The translations under genes were made by a program, and so were the position numbers. The notes under the pieces are model-generated. The model was not told where the DNA came from. It saw only the letters and a program-made list of their open reading frames with translations, and made no database searches. A stretch of DNA of 64,000 nt, from positions 21,191,842 through 21,255,841 of the forward strand of contig CM028903.1 of assembly GCA_016801885.1 (NCBI GenBank), given 5' to 3'. The DNA is from Toxotes chatareus. Its lineage: Eukaryota; Chordata; Actinopteri; Toxotidae. Shown one piece after another: positions 10,176 through 21,779 of this stretch. Position 1 is the stretch's first letter. Each line of letters starts with the position of its first letter.

Positions 10176-13100
10176 GCCACATTTTGTTAGAATGTGGATG
10201 AAGCAAACTTACATAGGTCTTTGCCATTGTTCTTAGTCAGTAATGATTACTGTTATGCATCATTATTTCAAAAATATTCAAAAAATGGTAAGCTAACTGC
10301 GTTATCTACGTACAAGACAGACAAAGCTGTTGCATGTTTGGGAAATCGCTTTTCTTACATGAATCAAGTTGGACGTCTGCGTTTCACCCTGTCAGCACAC
10401 GTCATGTGATCCGTGTGCACGCATCCGACAGTTGTTTTACATTTCTTGAAACTGTCATCAAAATTTGACACTAATTTCTCTCCACATACCTCTGGCTTCA
10501 GATTTAACTTCTGCATTCAAAGTGTTTTGCTTGTTAAAATAAAAAAGTGCTGTAGGCTACAAAAGACAAGAGATAGTGACAGGAAGGAGAAGAGTGAGGT
10601 GCAGCGGAGGACACCACTCACCCAGGGCGGTTGTCCTAAGTGTGTGTGTGTGTGTAGTGAGTGAGAAAAAAAAAAAAAAATCAAAGATAGAGACCATCGG
10701 GCTGAGTGTGTGTTTGCCTCCAAGTTTAAGCTCTGCTCTGTCATGTCTGTAGCCCTGATCAGAGGAAACTTGTCACTACCTTGTCATTTGTACAGTGTGT
10801 CATAGACCTAACCACCAGGCACGCCACTGGCATGTACGCACACACACACACACACACACAAAAACTTCAGCACTTTCTACCACACTTTCCATTTCATCCC
10901 TCTCTCTCTGCATCTTCAGATCCACTTAATTTTACATGACACACAAATTGGCGGAGTCTTCAGATGGATCGGAGGGAGAGATGGAAGGAGGAGAAGAGGG
11001 TGGGGTGTCGAGGGGAATTTGGTCACACTAACACCCAGATTCGATTACCAGGTTTTTTTTTTTGGAGGCTAAACAGACCTCTGGCTTTTCCTGGGAAACA
11101 TGTTTGCATTGCAATGTGCAGAAGGCATGTGTGCACATTCAGATTACACTACAGAGGGATTTGCAGAGTTCAAGCTGCTGACCAGCAGATTAAACACAAC
11201 AGCCACAGTCTGATTGCTAAAGCATCTCAAGCGTTCTTCAGTGCTGTGATTGCCGGCCTGCTGCGTGTTTTTAGAAGCATGGCGCTGGGATTGCTCTACT
11301 TCACAGGCAGCAAACGCTCTGAGCCAAGTGTGTGTGCCTATATGTGTTTGTGCCCTTTAACGACAACAGTCCCAGAGGAAAGCGCACTAAGTGGTGTCAT
11401 GTAAGCCTGAAGTAAAGGCTTGTGCAAATCGTTTTTCTTCATGTCAATCAAACTGCAGCTCCCTTCTCTTCATGAATACGAGTATGTGTTTTGCTCTCTG
11501 CACTTCATGGCACTTCACCCTGTTGTACATTATAAATAGAATACAACAGGTGTGGGTGCTTTGCAGCCAAGTGTTCATATTATTCTGGATCTGATGACAT
11601 TTTCTTGCAGGTGGTTATAGTTTGACCTGGAGATGAAAGATTGAAAAAGCCTTCATGAAAACATTTGGGGCTGTTTTGTGGCTGTTATAAATTTTAGATG
11701 GGAATTTAGGTTATTAAATGATATCACAATGTTTTACTTCTGAAACCTGTTCAATACATTGCCCATTCACCTTTAAATTTAATTTAACGTCTGCATATTG
11801 ACACAGTTTTCCCTGTGTTGGATATAACTCTTTTTACTTTTACTTATTATGTGTATCCCTTTTTTTTACAGAGATATGTATGAGTAGTACACATGAGTGG
11901 TAATATGAGGAATGACACTACTTTTTTCTAGTTACCTGACTTTCAGTACGTCAGTGGCTAATAAAAAGTCAAACATGTCCTGCCCTTTGTGTAACATCAG
12001 CGCTGTCCGTCCAAACTCTTCCTGCAGAAAACTGCACCAAATCTCACATCCAGTTTTTACAGTAATATTTATGCTAAAATAACAGAAGTTGATTATTTCA
12101 ATCACATGAACAGCATCACACTGTCATATCACGAGCAACATTTAATAAAAATGTATTATTCCTCTAATATAGTGGTCTAAACCTTCCTGTAAATTTATCG
12201 CATTTATCTAAATGCAGCCTTTACTTACCAGGCCATTCTGCCTTGCTGTGATGTGTGTAAGCAGGAAACTTGCTGTTTAAACTCAGACATCTCACCAGGG
12301 TGTGTTTGCACGTGTTTGAATAAGGGAATTGAATCAGGGTGGAGCTTAAACAAAGCAAATCTGCAATGTTTATGTGCCCTTCAGAAGGTTAAAAAAAGAA
12401 AACAAAAACTGACTATGATCTATTGAAAATCTCTTTAGATTACCTCAAACCTCTGATGTGTTGTTTGGATATGAGTTTTCATACACCTCAGTGTGGAGAG
12501 GCTACACAAAATAACTCATTTAGAAGAGACTAATTGAAGTAGGGATTAGAGAGTTATGCTGAAATAATGATCACACCCCATCATGAAATCATTAACTTTC
12601 ACAGGGGTGGTAACACCATGAACTACAGATGAATGTCCCCTGATGATCACTGACGGTGATGACCTGAAACAGAGAATGAATGCAGTGTGATCCTAAAGCT
12701 GAAAAAAAAGAAATATAGAGGATCAAAATATGAATATGTAAAAAAAAAAAAAAGTTAAACATACATATGTCACAAGTGCAGTATGCAGTGTGCAAAGGAT
12801 CAGAGGACAGAGTTCCCCATCCTGATGGTCTGAGATTATATGTGTTGAACTTGTGGCCACAGACATTTGCCTGCATGTAGAAGCTGGAATAGTCTGTTGC
12901 TGGACAGTGTGGATCTTAAACCTCAGAGCTTTAGTTTTATGCCTTCTGGTGTATAAGTCGTGCAGGGTTTGGAGTGGGGAGGTCCTATGGTACACCACAA
13001 CCTGAGCAGAGCACTTCTGTTATCAGCTGCTGATTGTTAAGCCCAGTACCTGCTTGCTGCATCCAATCATTTACATGATGCGGACCCTCGTGCCGCACGC

Positions 13101-14047
13101 TCAGCCCACAAGTTGTGACTGCATGCCACTGTGCATGTGCTAGAAAAACAAAATGGTTGCTTGTTTAGAAGAGTGGCTGTGTGTAAAGGTCCACTATCCA
13201 AGTCTTTATTATATGTTTTGGTTTTTTCTTTTTCTCATTAGAAGTCCATCAGCTCAGCAGCCAGTCTGATGAGGATCATGGTACTGACATCTGAACTGAA
13301 GAAGACCATTGACTAATCAATCACTCTCTAGATTCACCAAATCTTGTATCTGACCTTGTATTTTTAGGATGCTTGCATTATATTGTCCACCCTTGTATTT
13401 GTACATACACTGTGTGCATGGAAACAAACCCTGTTATAAAATGAAGATTATTTTATCAACAATTTCAAGTCTTGTCTTTAATTCACAGGAGAAAATATTT
13501 TTTGGTCCAGCTGAGATATTGGAGAAAATGAGTCAACATGTCCACTTTCGTGCTTGTTCAGTTTTGTGATAGAAACTCTCACTTTCTGTTGTCCCCCTGT
13601 CACACAGTCACTGAGCCGCCTGCTCTTTTTCTACACAGTAGATACATTTTAAAAGGCCCCAAGAGACCGTTCCACACACCAAAGGCAAACTCTATGAAAT
13701 ACAGCTATAAAGCTGGTCTGTGTGCACACATACTCAAATTAGCATAGTTTTACAGTGTCAGCAGTGTGTGTGCTGAGTCACGCTGTGGTCCATGTTGAGT
13801 TTCCCATCGTGCTTTTGAATATGTATGGTGAATATGCTTGCAGAGCCACGGGGGGAGGAGCATTCCTTATTGCTTATTCTGTTTTATGTTTGACCTGCTC
13901 TGCAGTGCGATATTCATTCATTTCCACGCGCTGGCCAGACAGGATAAGGCGCGTACGGATGGCAGCCTACTGCCTGCATGTCATTACATCTTCAATTTGT
14001 TGTGCCACCGTATGACAGAGTAACATTCGCTTTGTTTGTTTTCTTAG
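10176..14047. other. Non-coding stretch, no gene supported
   Basis: Holds a (GT)n near 10639-10656, a (CA)n at 10838-10860, several A or T runs (10666-10680, 11051-11060, 12740-12753) and otherwise unremarkable sequence. Open frames here (for example 10964-11404 on +) lack family motifs, splice context and codon structure. Confidence 0.5.
10838..10860 (+). repeat. (CA)n microsatellite
   Basis: Uninterrupted CA repeat followed by a short A run. Confidence 0.95.
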
Positions 14048-14123
14048 GGGGAAAGCAGAGGAGACGGGATGAGCAAATCACATCAAATGGAACCAAAACT
14101 GAGGCCACCACAGATTTAGAAAA
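14048..14123 (+). other. Exon-like island (unidentified)
   Basis: A strong acceptor (pyrimidine-rich tract ending TTTTCTTAG at 14047) precedes a 76-nt segment with an open frame reading GKQRRRDEQITSNGTKTEAT and then TDLEK, before a weak GTGTGT donor. No family is recognised and no partner exon is known, so it may be chance. Confidence 0.15.
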
Positions 14124-14795
14124 GTGTGTATCTTTGCTGTTTTTGGTATAATGGCACAGAAAGGTCTCACTCCTCTTTATCTGTAGCCTTGGTTCAAGTT
14201 TAGCAGTAGCAATGGGAAGGCTTTCTTAGGAAGAACTCAGATAAAGCTCCTAAGGTGAGTGTGGGGAAGTGTGAGTGTGTGAGTCCTTGTTGATTGTATT
14301 CAGGACCATTGTGAAAGGCCCCCATGTCCCTGAGTAGTGGGAATGAATTGGTGCCATTACCTTGGCAGATTTTGTATTAATTCTATGTAACTGAAACAGG
14401 CTGAGTAAACATACTGTATGTGTGAGTGTGCTGGCAACCTACAATAGTCCTCCTCTCTGTCACTCTCATTTTTTTTAACATCTGTTTTCTCCATTTTTTC
14501 CTCTCACCCACTCTCCATTTATCCACAGAGTTGCCCACTCCTTTTTCCTCATTTACTAACTGTCCTGCTCCGCAAAATTAATCTCCAGATTTCCTCTTAT
14601 TTCCTGTCGCCTTTTGTTCTCCAGCTCTTTCTCTTCTCAGTTGCTTTTTATAAAAGGTGCCACGTGTAGCATTTTGACGTGAATAAATCATTACTGCATT
14701 GATTTTGGGACATTAGGTAAATAACTAAACAAATGAGACCATCACGTAGAAGATGTAGCAGCCCCTGCCAGCTCTCTACACTCCATTTATTAGCC
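14124..14795. other. Non-coding stretch, no gene seen
   Basis: A pyrimidine-rich patch (about 14450-14645) lies in the middle. Nothing else is recognisable. Confidence 0.5.
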
Positions 14796-14799
14796 ATGG

Positions 14800-14945
14800 T
14801 GGCAGTGTGGCTCTGTGGATGGCAGCGTTGGTCGGTTGGTCCACTTTAGTCCGGACTGAAACATCTCAGCAATTATTAAGTGAATTGCCATGAAACTTTG
14901 CTCAGACATTCATGGTGACCTAACTAGAGACTCTGGCTCTGTCTG
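14800..14945 (-). mobile_element. Fragment of a dispersed percomorph repeat
   Basis: The segment includes GTTGGTCGGTTGGTCCACTT, then GACTGAAACATCTCAGCAAT and GAATTGCCATGAAACTTTG, followed by CAGACATTCATGG. This string of words is characteristic of a very common percomorph interspersed repeat. A longer copy of the same family, in the opposite orientation, lies at 60893-61430. Family classification is unknown to me. Confidence 0.6.
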
Positions 14946-17900
14946 TTATTTCCCTCCAGTCTGTCTCCCGTTTGTTTGTGTTTTTTTTTGTTTTTTTGGC
15001 AGATTCATAAAGCCCCAGCACATGCACAAATCTTTTGCTCAGCTTGAAATCTTTTCATCTTGAGCAGATGTGTCTTCATTGATTTGCATCTATACTTAGC
15101 ACTAATGCTGTCTCACCTTCTCTCTTTCTCGGTCCCTTTCTTTCTTTTGCTCATTCTTCCCTTTCCCTGCTTCCAATCAATCAGTCAATTAGATGACTGA
15201 GGGCGGTCGTACTCTCTTCCCATCAAACCGATCTTGCCACGGCCTCTGTGACCCAATCATCTTGCTGCCGTCAAAATTTACAGTTCCTCTCCTCTGTCAG
15301 CTGTTATGTCAGAGCGAGATCGATGCTATTGGTCACATTACGGTTTTCGGGGTCGTAAGAAAAAAAAAATCCTCCAATGGAAAGACATAAATTCAATAAG
15401 CCTCACCCTACCATCCCCAGAGTGTGACAAAACATCACCACAGCCATTAGGTCTGCAGATCCCTGATTAAGAAGGAACTTACCCGTCAGTGATCAGTAAG
15501 TTTGGGATCTACTGTGATGTGATCTGCCCCGTTTATTCACAAAGAAGGCAAGGATATGATTCATATCTGGCACTGATTGGTGATGTGATTCTTGAATATG
15601 GGAGAAACATTCATCAATACCACAAATCCTCTCTCTACATCTCCCAATCAAACACTCGTCTGAACTGGTCTGTTTTGGTCCCTGAATTACCTGAGTTACT
15701 TCGTTGGAGGTTCCCAAACATTTCTTGCACTACCAGCGGGAATATAGCCTAGGTCACATGGCTCCCCTTTGCCCCCAGAGAGCCATTTCAGCCTCTGTCC
15801 TTCATCCTCTGGGGTCTCATCTCAGTTTGATTTATCATGTGTGCTGTGCGAGATGACCCGGTGCCTGTAGCATGCCATGTCTGGGGCCAGTTTTAGCATC
15901 GTAATTGCATCACAGTTCAATGTGACAATCGAATAGTCTAACAGAATACTGAGCGAAGGGTACTCCTCTTCAAAAGACATTATGCCTTTCATGGTAAGCA
16001 TCACATGATCACTGGTCATACAACATCTTCGGCCCAGATGTCAGGACTGTGCCAATACCAGTTCCCTCTGTCCAAGTTCTAGTTCTGTCCTAAATCAAAT
16101 GCCCTGCTTAGTTATATGGAGTCAGTTTTGATGTATATGAGAAAGGACTTAGCATCGTCCCCCTATGCTTTTTCTATCACTTGCTGTGTTTTGTATTTCT
16201 ATTGAAATACCACTAAGACCTGTTTCATAAACACTGTGTGTGCCTCCATTTGCTACTATACTCTCATCAGGGTTTTGTTTGTTTCTGGAACAAAAGAAAC
16301 AAACACTACCACTAGCTACTGCTATCAGCCAGAAGACAAACCAGGAGCTACACAGACACCAGTGCCAGTCAGAAACAAACATCTGTTTGGCTGATGACAG
16401 TAGCTACCAGTAGCAACATGGCTACTGTGCAAGACAGGCTACTGTGCAAGGCAAGAAACAACCATTAGAATCCCATAATCTCAGTGCTATGGTAAAGGCA
16501 AAGAAAGAATTATATATAGAAAGTGAGGCTTACAGGGAGCCAATCTAAACACTGATGGACATTACAGCCATTACTTTGTGCAATCAACATTTACTTCATA
16601 ATAATAAGTTAAAGCAAAAACCTTAAGGTACACTATTACTTCATTTTGTCTTCAGTAATCAGAGCAGTCACCCAAATGAGAACCAAAAGAGGTGAGACAT
16701 CTCATCTGCTCTGTTCTACTTCAGACTTGCTGCTTGTCATTATCTTTCCACCTCTTACTTCACCTACTGTCACCTCCTGCCTTCTCCCCTCCGTCGCCCC
16801 TCCACTCAGTACCCAGAGATGTAATTACATCTATTCAGTGATGAAGATGAAATTGTCCGCTCCCTCCACCTCCTCCTCCACCCACTCACATTTGAGCCTG
16901 GTTGAATCTGGTCATCTTTTTGTCGTTGAGGGAACAAACAAATTATGTCTCCTTACACAGTCAAGACAAGAGTGATCACTTGAATGGAATCAAACAGAGA
17001 GCAGAAGGAGCAAGACGGGAAAACTGTGGCCCAGTGAAATTAGCAAAGTAAATGGTTATGAGTGTTTGTCTTTGTGTGTGTTTACAGCGGTAATTAGTGC
17101 ATTATGCTGTGAGTAAAATGCTCAGGCCAGCCATGCAGAGGAAATGGACAAGTAATGGAGTGTTACCTACGCCAAAGCACACCCACGGGGTTCATTTAAC
17201 ACCCAACACGCACACACTCACACACTTTGTTGTGGATGCATCCACTAAACACAGAAACAAAATGTCACGCAGGCTTTTAAATGAAAGTGTTTTACTTAAA
17301 TGATCAGTGGTCTGTGTGATTAATCAGATTTCAGAAGTTAAAAGACTCCTTAAAGTCATATCAGTTAATGTAGGTGCTGTTAGAAATTCAACAAGGTTTC
17401 TGTAACACTGATGTGGTGCAGTGAGGGTCAGTGAAAAGACTAACACTCTGACACTGTTAGGACAGGGAACTGGTTCCCAATGAGTCCATTCAAGCCACAA
17501 ATGGATGCACTAATAGCTCTTTAAGGTGACCAGTCACAAAGGTCCTAATAGCCTTTGCTTCGTATTTAAAGATAACCCATTTGAAAAATGTCCTATTAAT
17601 TTTATTTCAGTATTGAAATTTTCATTCAGATTTCCAGATAAAGTAGGTAGTAATTACAGCTCCCAGCTTCTAATTTTCCATGAGCTCTAATAAACACACG
17701 TTGCTGTGTTTCAAGGAGGAAAGCTAGTGTCATATCAAAGAACCTCATGCATACCCCGTCATATACACTGTACACAGTATGTACCTTGTTGCATCCTTGT
17801 TCCCGTAAGTAGAATGTGAACATCAGACTACACGTTACCTCTCCTCTGTATCTTTTTGTCAGTGACTTGATCACTTGTAATTACTTTTTGATAAAATACA

Positions 17901-18834
17901 ATTTTATTTTGTGATATTTACCATACAAGCATAATATAAATAAAAAAAAAAAATTAAGGTTAAAGCTCTGTCAAAACTACATTAGAAACTGGACTCCTCA
18001 AGAAAATACCTTCAGGTGAGCTAACACATCTTAGTTGGTGTGGTATTTGAACATATCCCCCAAATAATTTGCAATTAATAAAAACCAGCTGACATACATT
18101 GAACCTGGGACTTTCTGGGCTCCCTGGGGATCTGGAGGGCAGTTGTCCAGCCTTTGGAGGAGAGTAGAGCGCGTGTGCGCGGATCACAGACTTCCACCGA
18201 GTTTCTGAGTGAGAATGGAGACAGTGTGAGCACACTGAGGGAAACAGACCAGGTTTATCAGACCAGGTGTATCAGCCCGTGAATCTCTGTACTTCAGATG
18301 CTGCAACAGAGGCCTTTTCACCCTGTGAGCCACAGACGCCACGAGCACACGCTCGCGCACACAGCCTCAGTGCGCGTGTCTCCATTGCACTGCTCACCTT
18401 GGGGACAGGAGACAGATTTTCCGTTTTACTCGTTGAGCAGAATTGAATCAATAAACAATATTTAAAGATTGTGAAACGCTGCTCAGTGAAGAGAGCGTGC
18501 TTCCGATCTCTAAACCACCTGCAGTCAGTCAGAAAATCTTCATCTTTCAGCTTCACCACAGTCATCCTCACTCGATCAATAACTCGACTATGATCAATAA
18601 CTATGACAGGAATGTTCCATAAGCTCGGTCACAGCAGGGGAAATGATTATTCCCTGGTCAGTGTGAGGTGTGTGTGTATAAAGCTTCACACAGATGGATT
18701 TATATTCAGTGAACTGATGTCCACAGAGTGTGAGTGTTGGACAGGATCAGTCCACTCTGTGTCTTCACAGGTGAACTGGCTCTGATCTGACCTGCAGACT
18801 CAGACTGAGCTGGTTCTTCTTCTTCTTCTTTCAG
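14946..18834. other. Non-coding stretch, no gene supported
   Basis: No motif-bearing reading frame, RNA gene or clear transposon. A 17-bp direct duplication (GGCTACTGTGCAAGACA and a near copy) occurs around 16419-16455, and an A run near 17942-17954. Confidence 0.5.
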
Positions 18835-18873
18835 GTCCACAAACAGATCAGCATGAGAGGAAATCAACTAATT
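18835..18873 (+). other. Micro-exon-like island (39 nt)
   Basis: A (CTT)n-rich tract ending TTTCAG (18834) is followed by 39 nt and then a consensus donor GTAAGTGA at 18874. The segment reads VHKQISMRGNQLI, with an ATG at 18853 in acceptable start context (A at -3). Length divisible by three. It has both splice signals of high quality, but no partner exon is identified. Confidence 0.2.
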
Positions 18874-18900
18874 GTAAGTGAAGTTTTTATTCTGCTGCTG

Positions 18901-18901
<1 letters not shown>

Positions 18902-18940
<39 letters not shown>

Positions 18941-18961
18941 ACGAGAGACACACACACACAC
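18902..18961 (+). repeat. (GT)n followed by (AC)n, potential cruciform
   Basis: About 38 bases of GT, a 9-base spacer (CACGAGAGA) and a shorter CA repeat. The two halves are complementary and could fold back. Confidence 0.9.
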
Positions 18962-21471
18962 TACTGTGCCAATCTGTCTCACCCTCTTTTTCTTTCTGTC
19001 TCACACACGGCCACCATGCCATAATTATTTGTCCACCTGACTGTTTGCCGGTCTGTCTCCCTCCCTCGTGCTCTCTCTCTTAGCATCGATTTTGACCATG
19101 TGGGATCAAGAGGCTATACGAAGTATGCGACTTTCATTTCTTTGATGCTGGGATGTCTGGCCGCTGTGCCATAGCGTTTCCTCCTACAGAATTTGTTCCT
19201 GTCCGTCCTTCCAAACTGGCTGCTGTCCGTCCGTCCATCGTGTCTGTCCAGTCTTCAAGAGGTATGTGGTATCTGGTGTTTGCTTGGCCACCGTGCCATC
19301 ATTTTACCTTGTCTCGGCTGCTGTGCCAGTTTCCGTCCTTTGGTCTCTCTCTGTCTCACACACACATACACACAGACTCACACTCACACCTCTGTCTCTC
19401 TCCCTCCCTCCCTCCCTCCCTATAATCAGCCTGCTAGGGGTTGATCTGGGGGCCCAGCATTGGGGCTGTTTAGGGCCCGTCTCTCTCTGTCTAATGTGGT
19501 CGATTTTGGCTTGCCCCCCATTGGCTTTATTGGCAGATCAGCTCAACCTAAACACCAAATTTCCAAAGCAGACAGATGGTTGGCAGAATATACAGTGATT
19601 TAAATCAGCAGTTATGTTACATGACAAAATGCTTCAGATAAGACAAATTAACTTGAACTTGTGACCATAGTCACAAGTGTGGAAGGACAGATAAGACAGC
19701 TGTTTAAAAAAAAAAAAATGCTGGTGTGCTGGCCGTCTCTTAGGCTCTGATGGCGTTTCCTCCAAGTAGGTGCGAGGTATTTTAGTTTAATCAGAATCTG
19801 AATGTTTGAATGAACTTTTTTTTCAATTTTTATTTATTTATTTTTTCTTTTTACTGTCTTCACATGTGCTTCCCCGTAAATTCTTTGAATCTGTTGATTA
19901 ACATTGTTATTTCCTGGTGATAACCTCTCCAAGATCATCATAACTGATTAGGACCAAGACTTTGATAATGATTGCCTGTATTTTGACTGGTCTAAATAGA
20001 ATTATAGATAGAACATTGCTATTCTGATCTGGTTGTAAATGTGTTTCTGATGTTGGCTTTCTCAAGCAGTTTTTCAGCCCATGGGTGATGTTTTCTGAAT
20101 GCATTTAAAATCTGTGTTGGTATCTGAGATACGTTTGTGATCACATTTTTGATATTGAGTAAAAATCATTGTTTGGTCAGTAAGTTGCTAAATTTTCCAT
20201 CACTAAATGGTGGAGATACACGGGCAGGTCTGATGTCGATCGATTGGTCAGCCTGTGTCCTGAGCATAGTTGCACTGCTGTCCATCATCACCACATAAAT
20301 TTTGATAAAAGCTTTGTTATACAGGGAGGGTGAGTTGGACTTTGAGGTCAAACACTGGCTCATCTCGCTCTGCCAAGTTTGGCTCCAAACTGGAGTAGGA
20401 CCTTTCTGGGTTGAAGTAGGTGTGGTGAGGAAAAGTTTTGCGATTCTTACATTTTTTGGCGTCGGAACATAGGGAGGCCTCCCGACAGGGGATTTTTTCC
20501 AGTGATACTAATGTGACATAGTGCTGTTGTCAGTAGTTATTGTTCATTTAGACTGTTGCTGCCTCCATCTTAAAGCTGCATTTTTACAAAGTGAGTGATT
20601 TTATGAATGAATTTCAAATCTGTATTGGCATCTGAATTATGTGTATGTTTAACAGAAGAAACCATAGCAAATTATTGTTTTAACTTTAGGTTCTTATGAT
20701 ATGGGATACTCTGCTGTTTCCAAGGTTACCATTCTCAGTTTGTACTGTGAGATCGGTATTAGCTGTTATTGTGTTCTCTCCTGATTGTTAGCTGATGCTC
20801 TGTGTCATTTCCAGTCTCTGGTCAGTCTGTGTTGAACTGTGGTAATTATGTTCATAATATAACTGAATGTGATGTAATTATAGACCCAAAGTATTTTGTT
20901 CATATTTTATTGAATTTTATTTAAATCTTTTGAGTCTGAGTTGAACTTGACTGTGAGAGAGCTGTTGGTCTGAAGCCAGAAACAGCGTTTTGTTCTCTTT
21001 GGACTCAAACTAGGAATAAACCTGAGTTCAACAGCACATGTCAGCGTCCAGAGTCTGACTGTGGACCAGAACACAGCGTGGTGTTGTTGGGACTGTGCAT
21101 CAAACTGCAATAACATGAGAGAATGACAGACCAGTGATGTGCGTGATGATGTGGAAAAGGATACTTTCATTTTTGGTTTCAACAGTCCTAAATTTAGATG
21201 TCACCATAGTTATTTTCACTTCACTAAAAAATACAAATTACGTTCAAAGTGAAATAATCACTCACCAAGTGCACAGCAAACATTTGCAGGAAATGGCGTA
21301 GCGTTTGGTTGATAGATGAATTTGTTGCTTGTTTAAAAAATGCAAAAGTCTGAATATAGAGAAGTAGTGTGTGTGTTTGTTTGCTGGAGAAACCACAAAG
21401 GTAGACGGATGTCCCCTGACACTTTAACTGCCTAGTGTGTTCTTTAGCCCCAGTGGAAAATGGTACTGTCG
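18962..21471. other. Non-coding stretch with simple repeats
   Basis: Includes a TCCC/CCCT repeat (19400-19420), an A run (19707-19718) and a T-rich patch near 19816-19855. A pair of related segments (20093-20131 and 20603-20641), both containing TGAATG.ATTT.AAATCTGT with about 85% identity, suggests an old local duplication. No gene is supported. Confidence 0.45.
19400..19420 (+). repeat. (TCCC)n microsatellite
   Basis: Five CCCT/TCCC units directly after a TCTC-rich stretch. Confidence 0.9.
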
Positions 21472-21479
21472 TATAAAAG
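21472..21479 (+). promoter_or_regulatory. TATA-box-like TATAAAAG
   Basis: Perfect TATAAAAG, about 250 bases upstream of the candidate first exon at 21730. Two short upstream reading frames (ATG at 21486 and another near 21625) intervene. The assignment depends entirely on whether that exon is real. Confidence 0.2.
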
Positions 21480-21729
21480 TCAGTCATGCACAGCAGAGTT
21501 TATACTGGGAAGAGGAAGAAAAAGAATTGGACATAACCGAAGAGAGGGAAGAGGAGGGGGTGGAGGGGAAGCAGTGACTAGGACACAGGGATCTGGGTAG
21601 AGGAGTTGAGGAGGAGCAGGAGGAAATGAGATAGGACATCTTCATTTAGTTTTAACATCTGCCTCACACTGCAGTGCAACCTGCTCTGCTCAGGCAGACA
21701 GCAGCAGGCTCAGCTTCTCACACTAACAG

Positions 21730-21779
21730 ATGGATTTAGACTCTTTGACTCAGACACTTGGCAATATTCGCTGCCTCAG
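21730..21779 (+). other. Candidate first coding exon of an unidentified gene
   Basis: An ATG at 21730 opens MDLDSLTQTLGNIRCL and stops at a good donor, CAG|GTGAGA (21780), leaving two bases of a codon. A TATAAAAG lies about 250 bases upstream. I cannot name the protein and see no matching second exon in the window; start context is weak (C at -3, G at +4). Confidence 0.2.

Noticed and set aside
10964..11404. 146-codon + strand open frame
   Set aside because: No domain, no splice or start context, and a composition typical of chance translation.
16646..16975. 109-codon + strand open frame
   Set aside because: Ser/Thr/Pro-rich translation of a pyrimidine-rich stretch without motifs.
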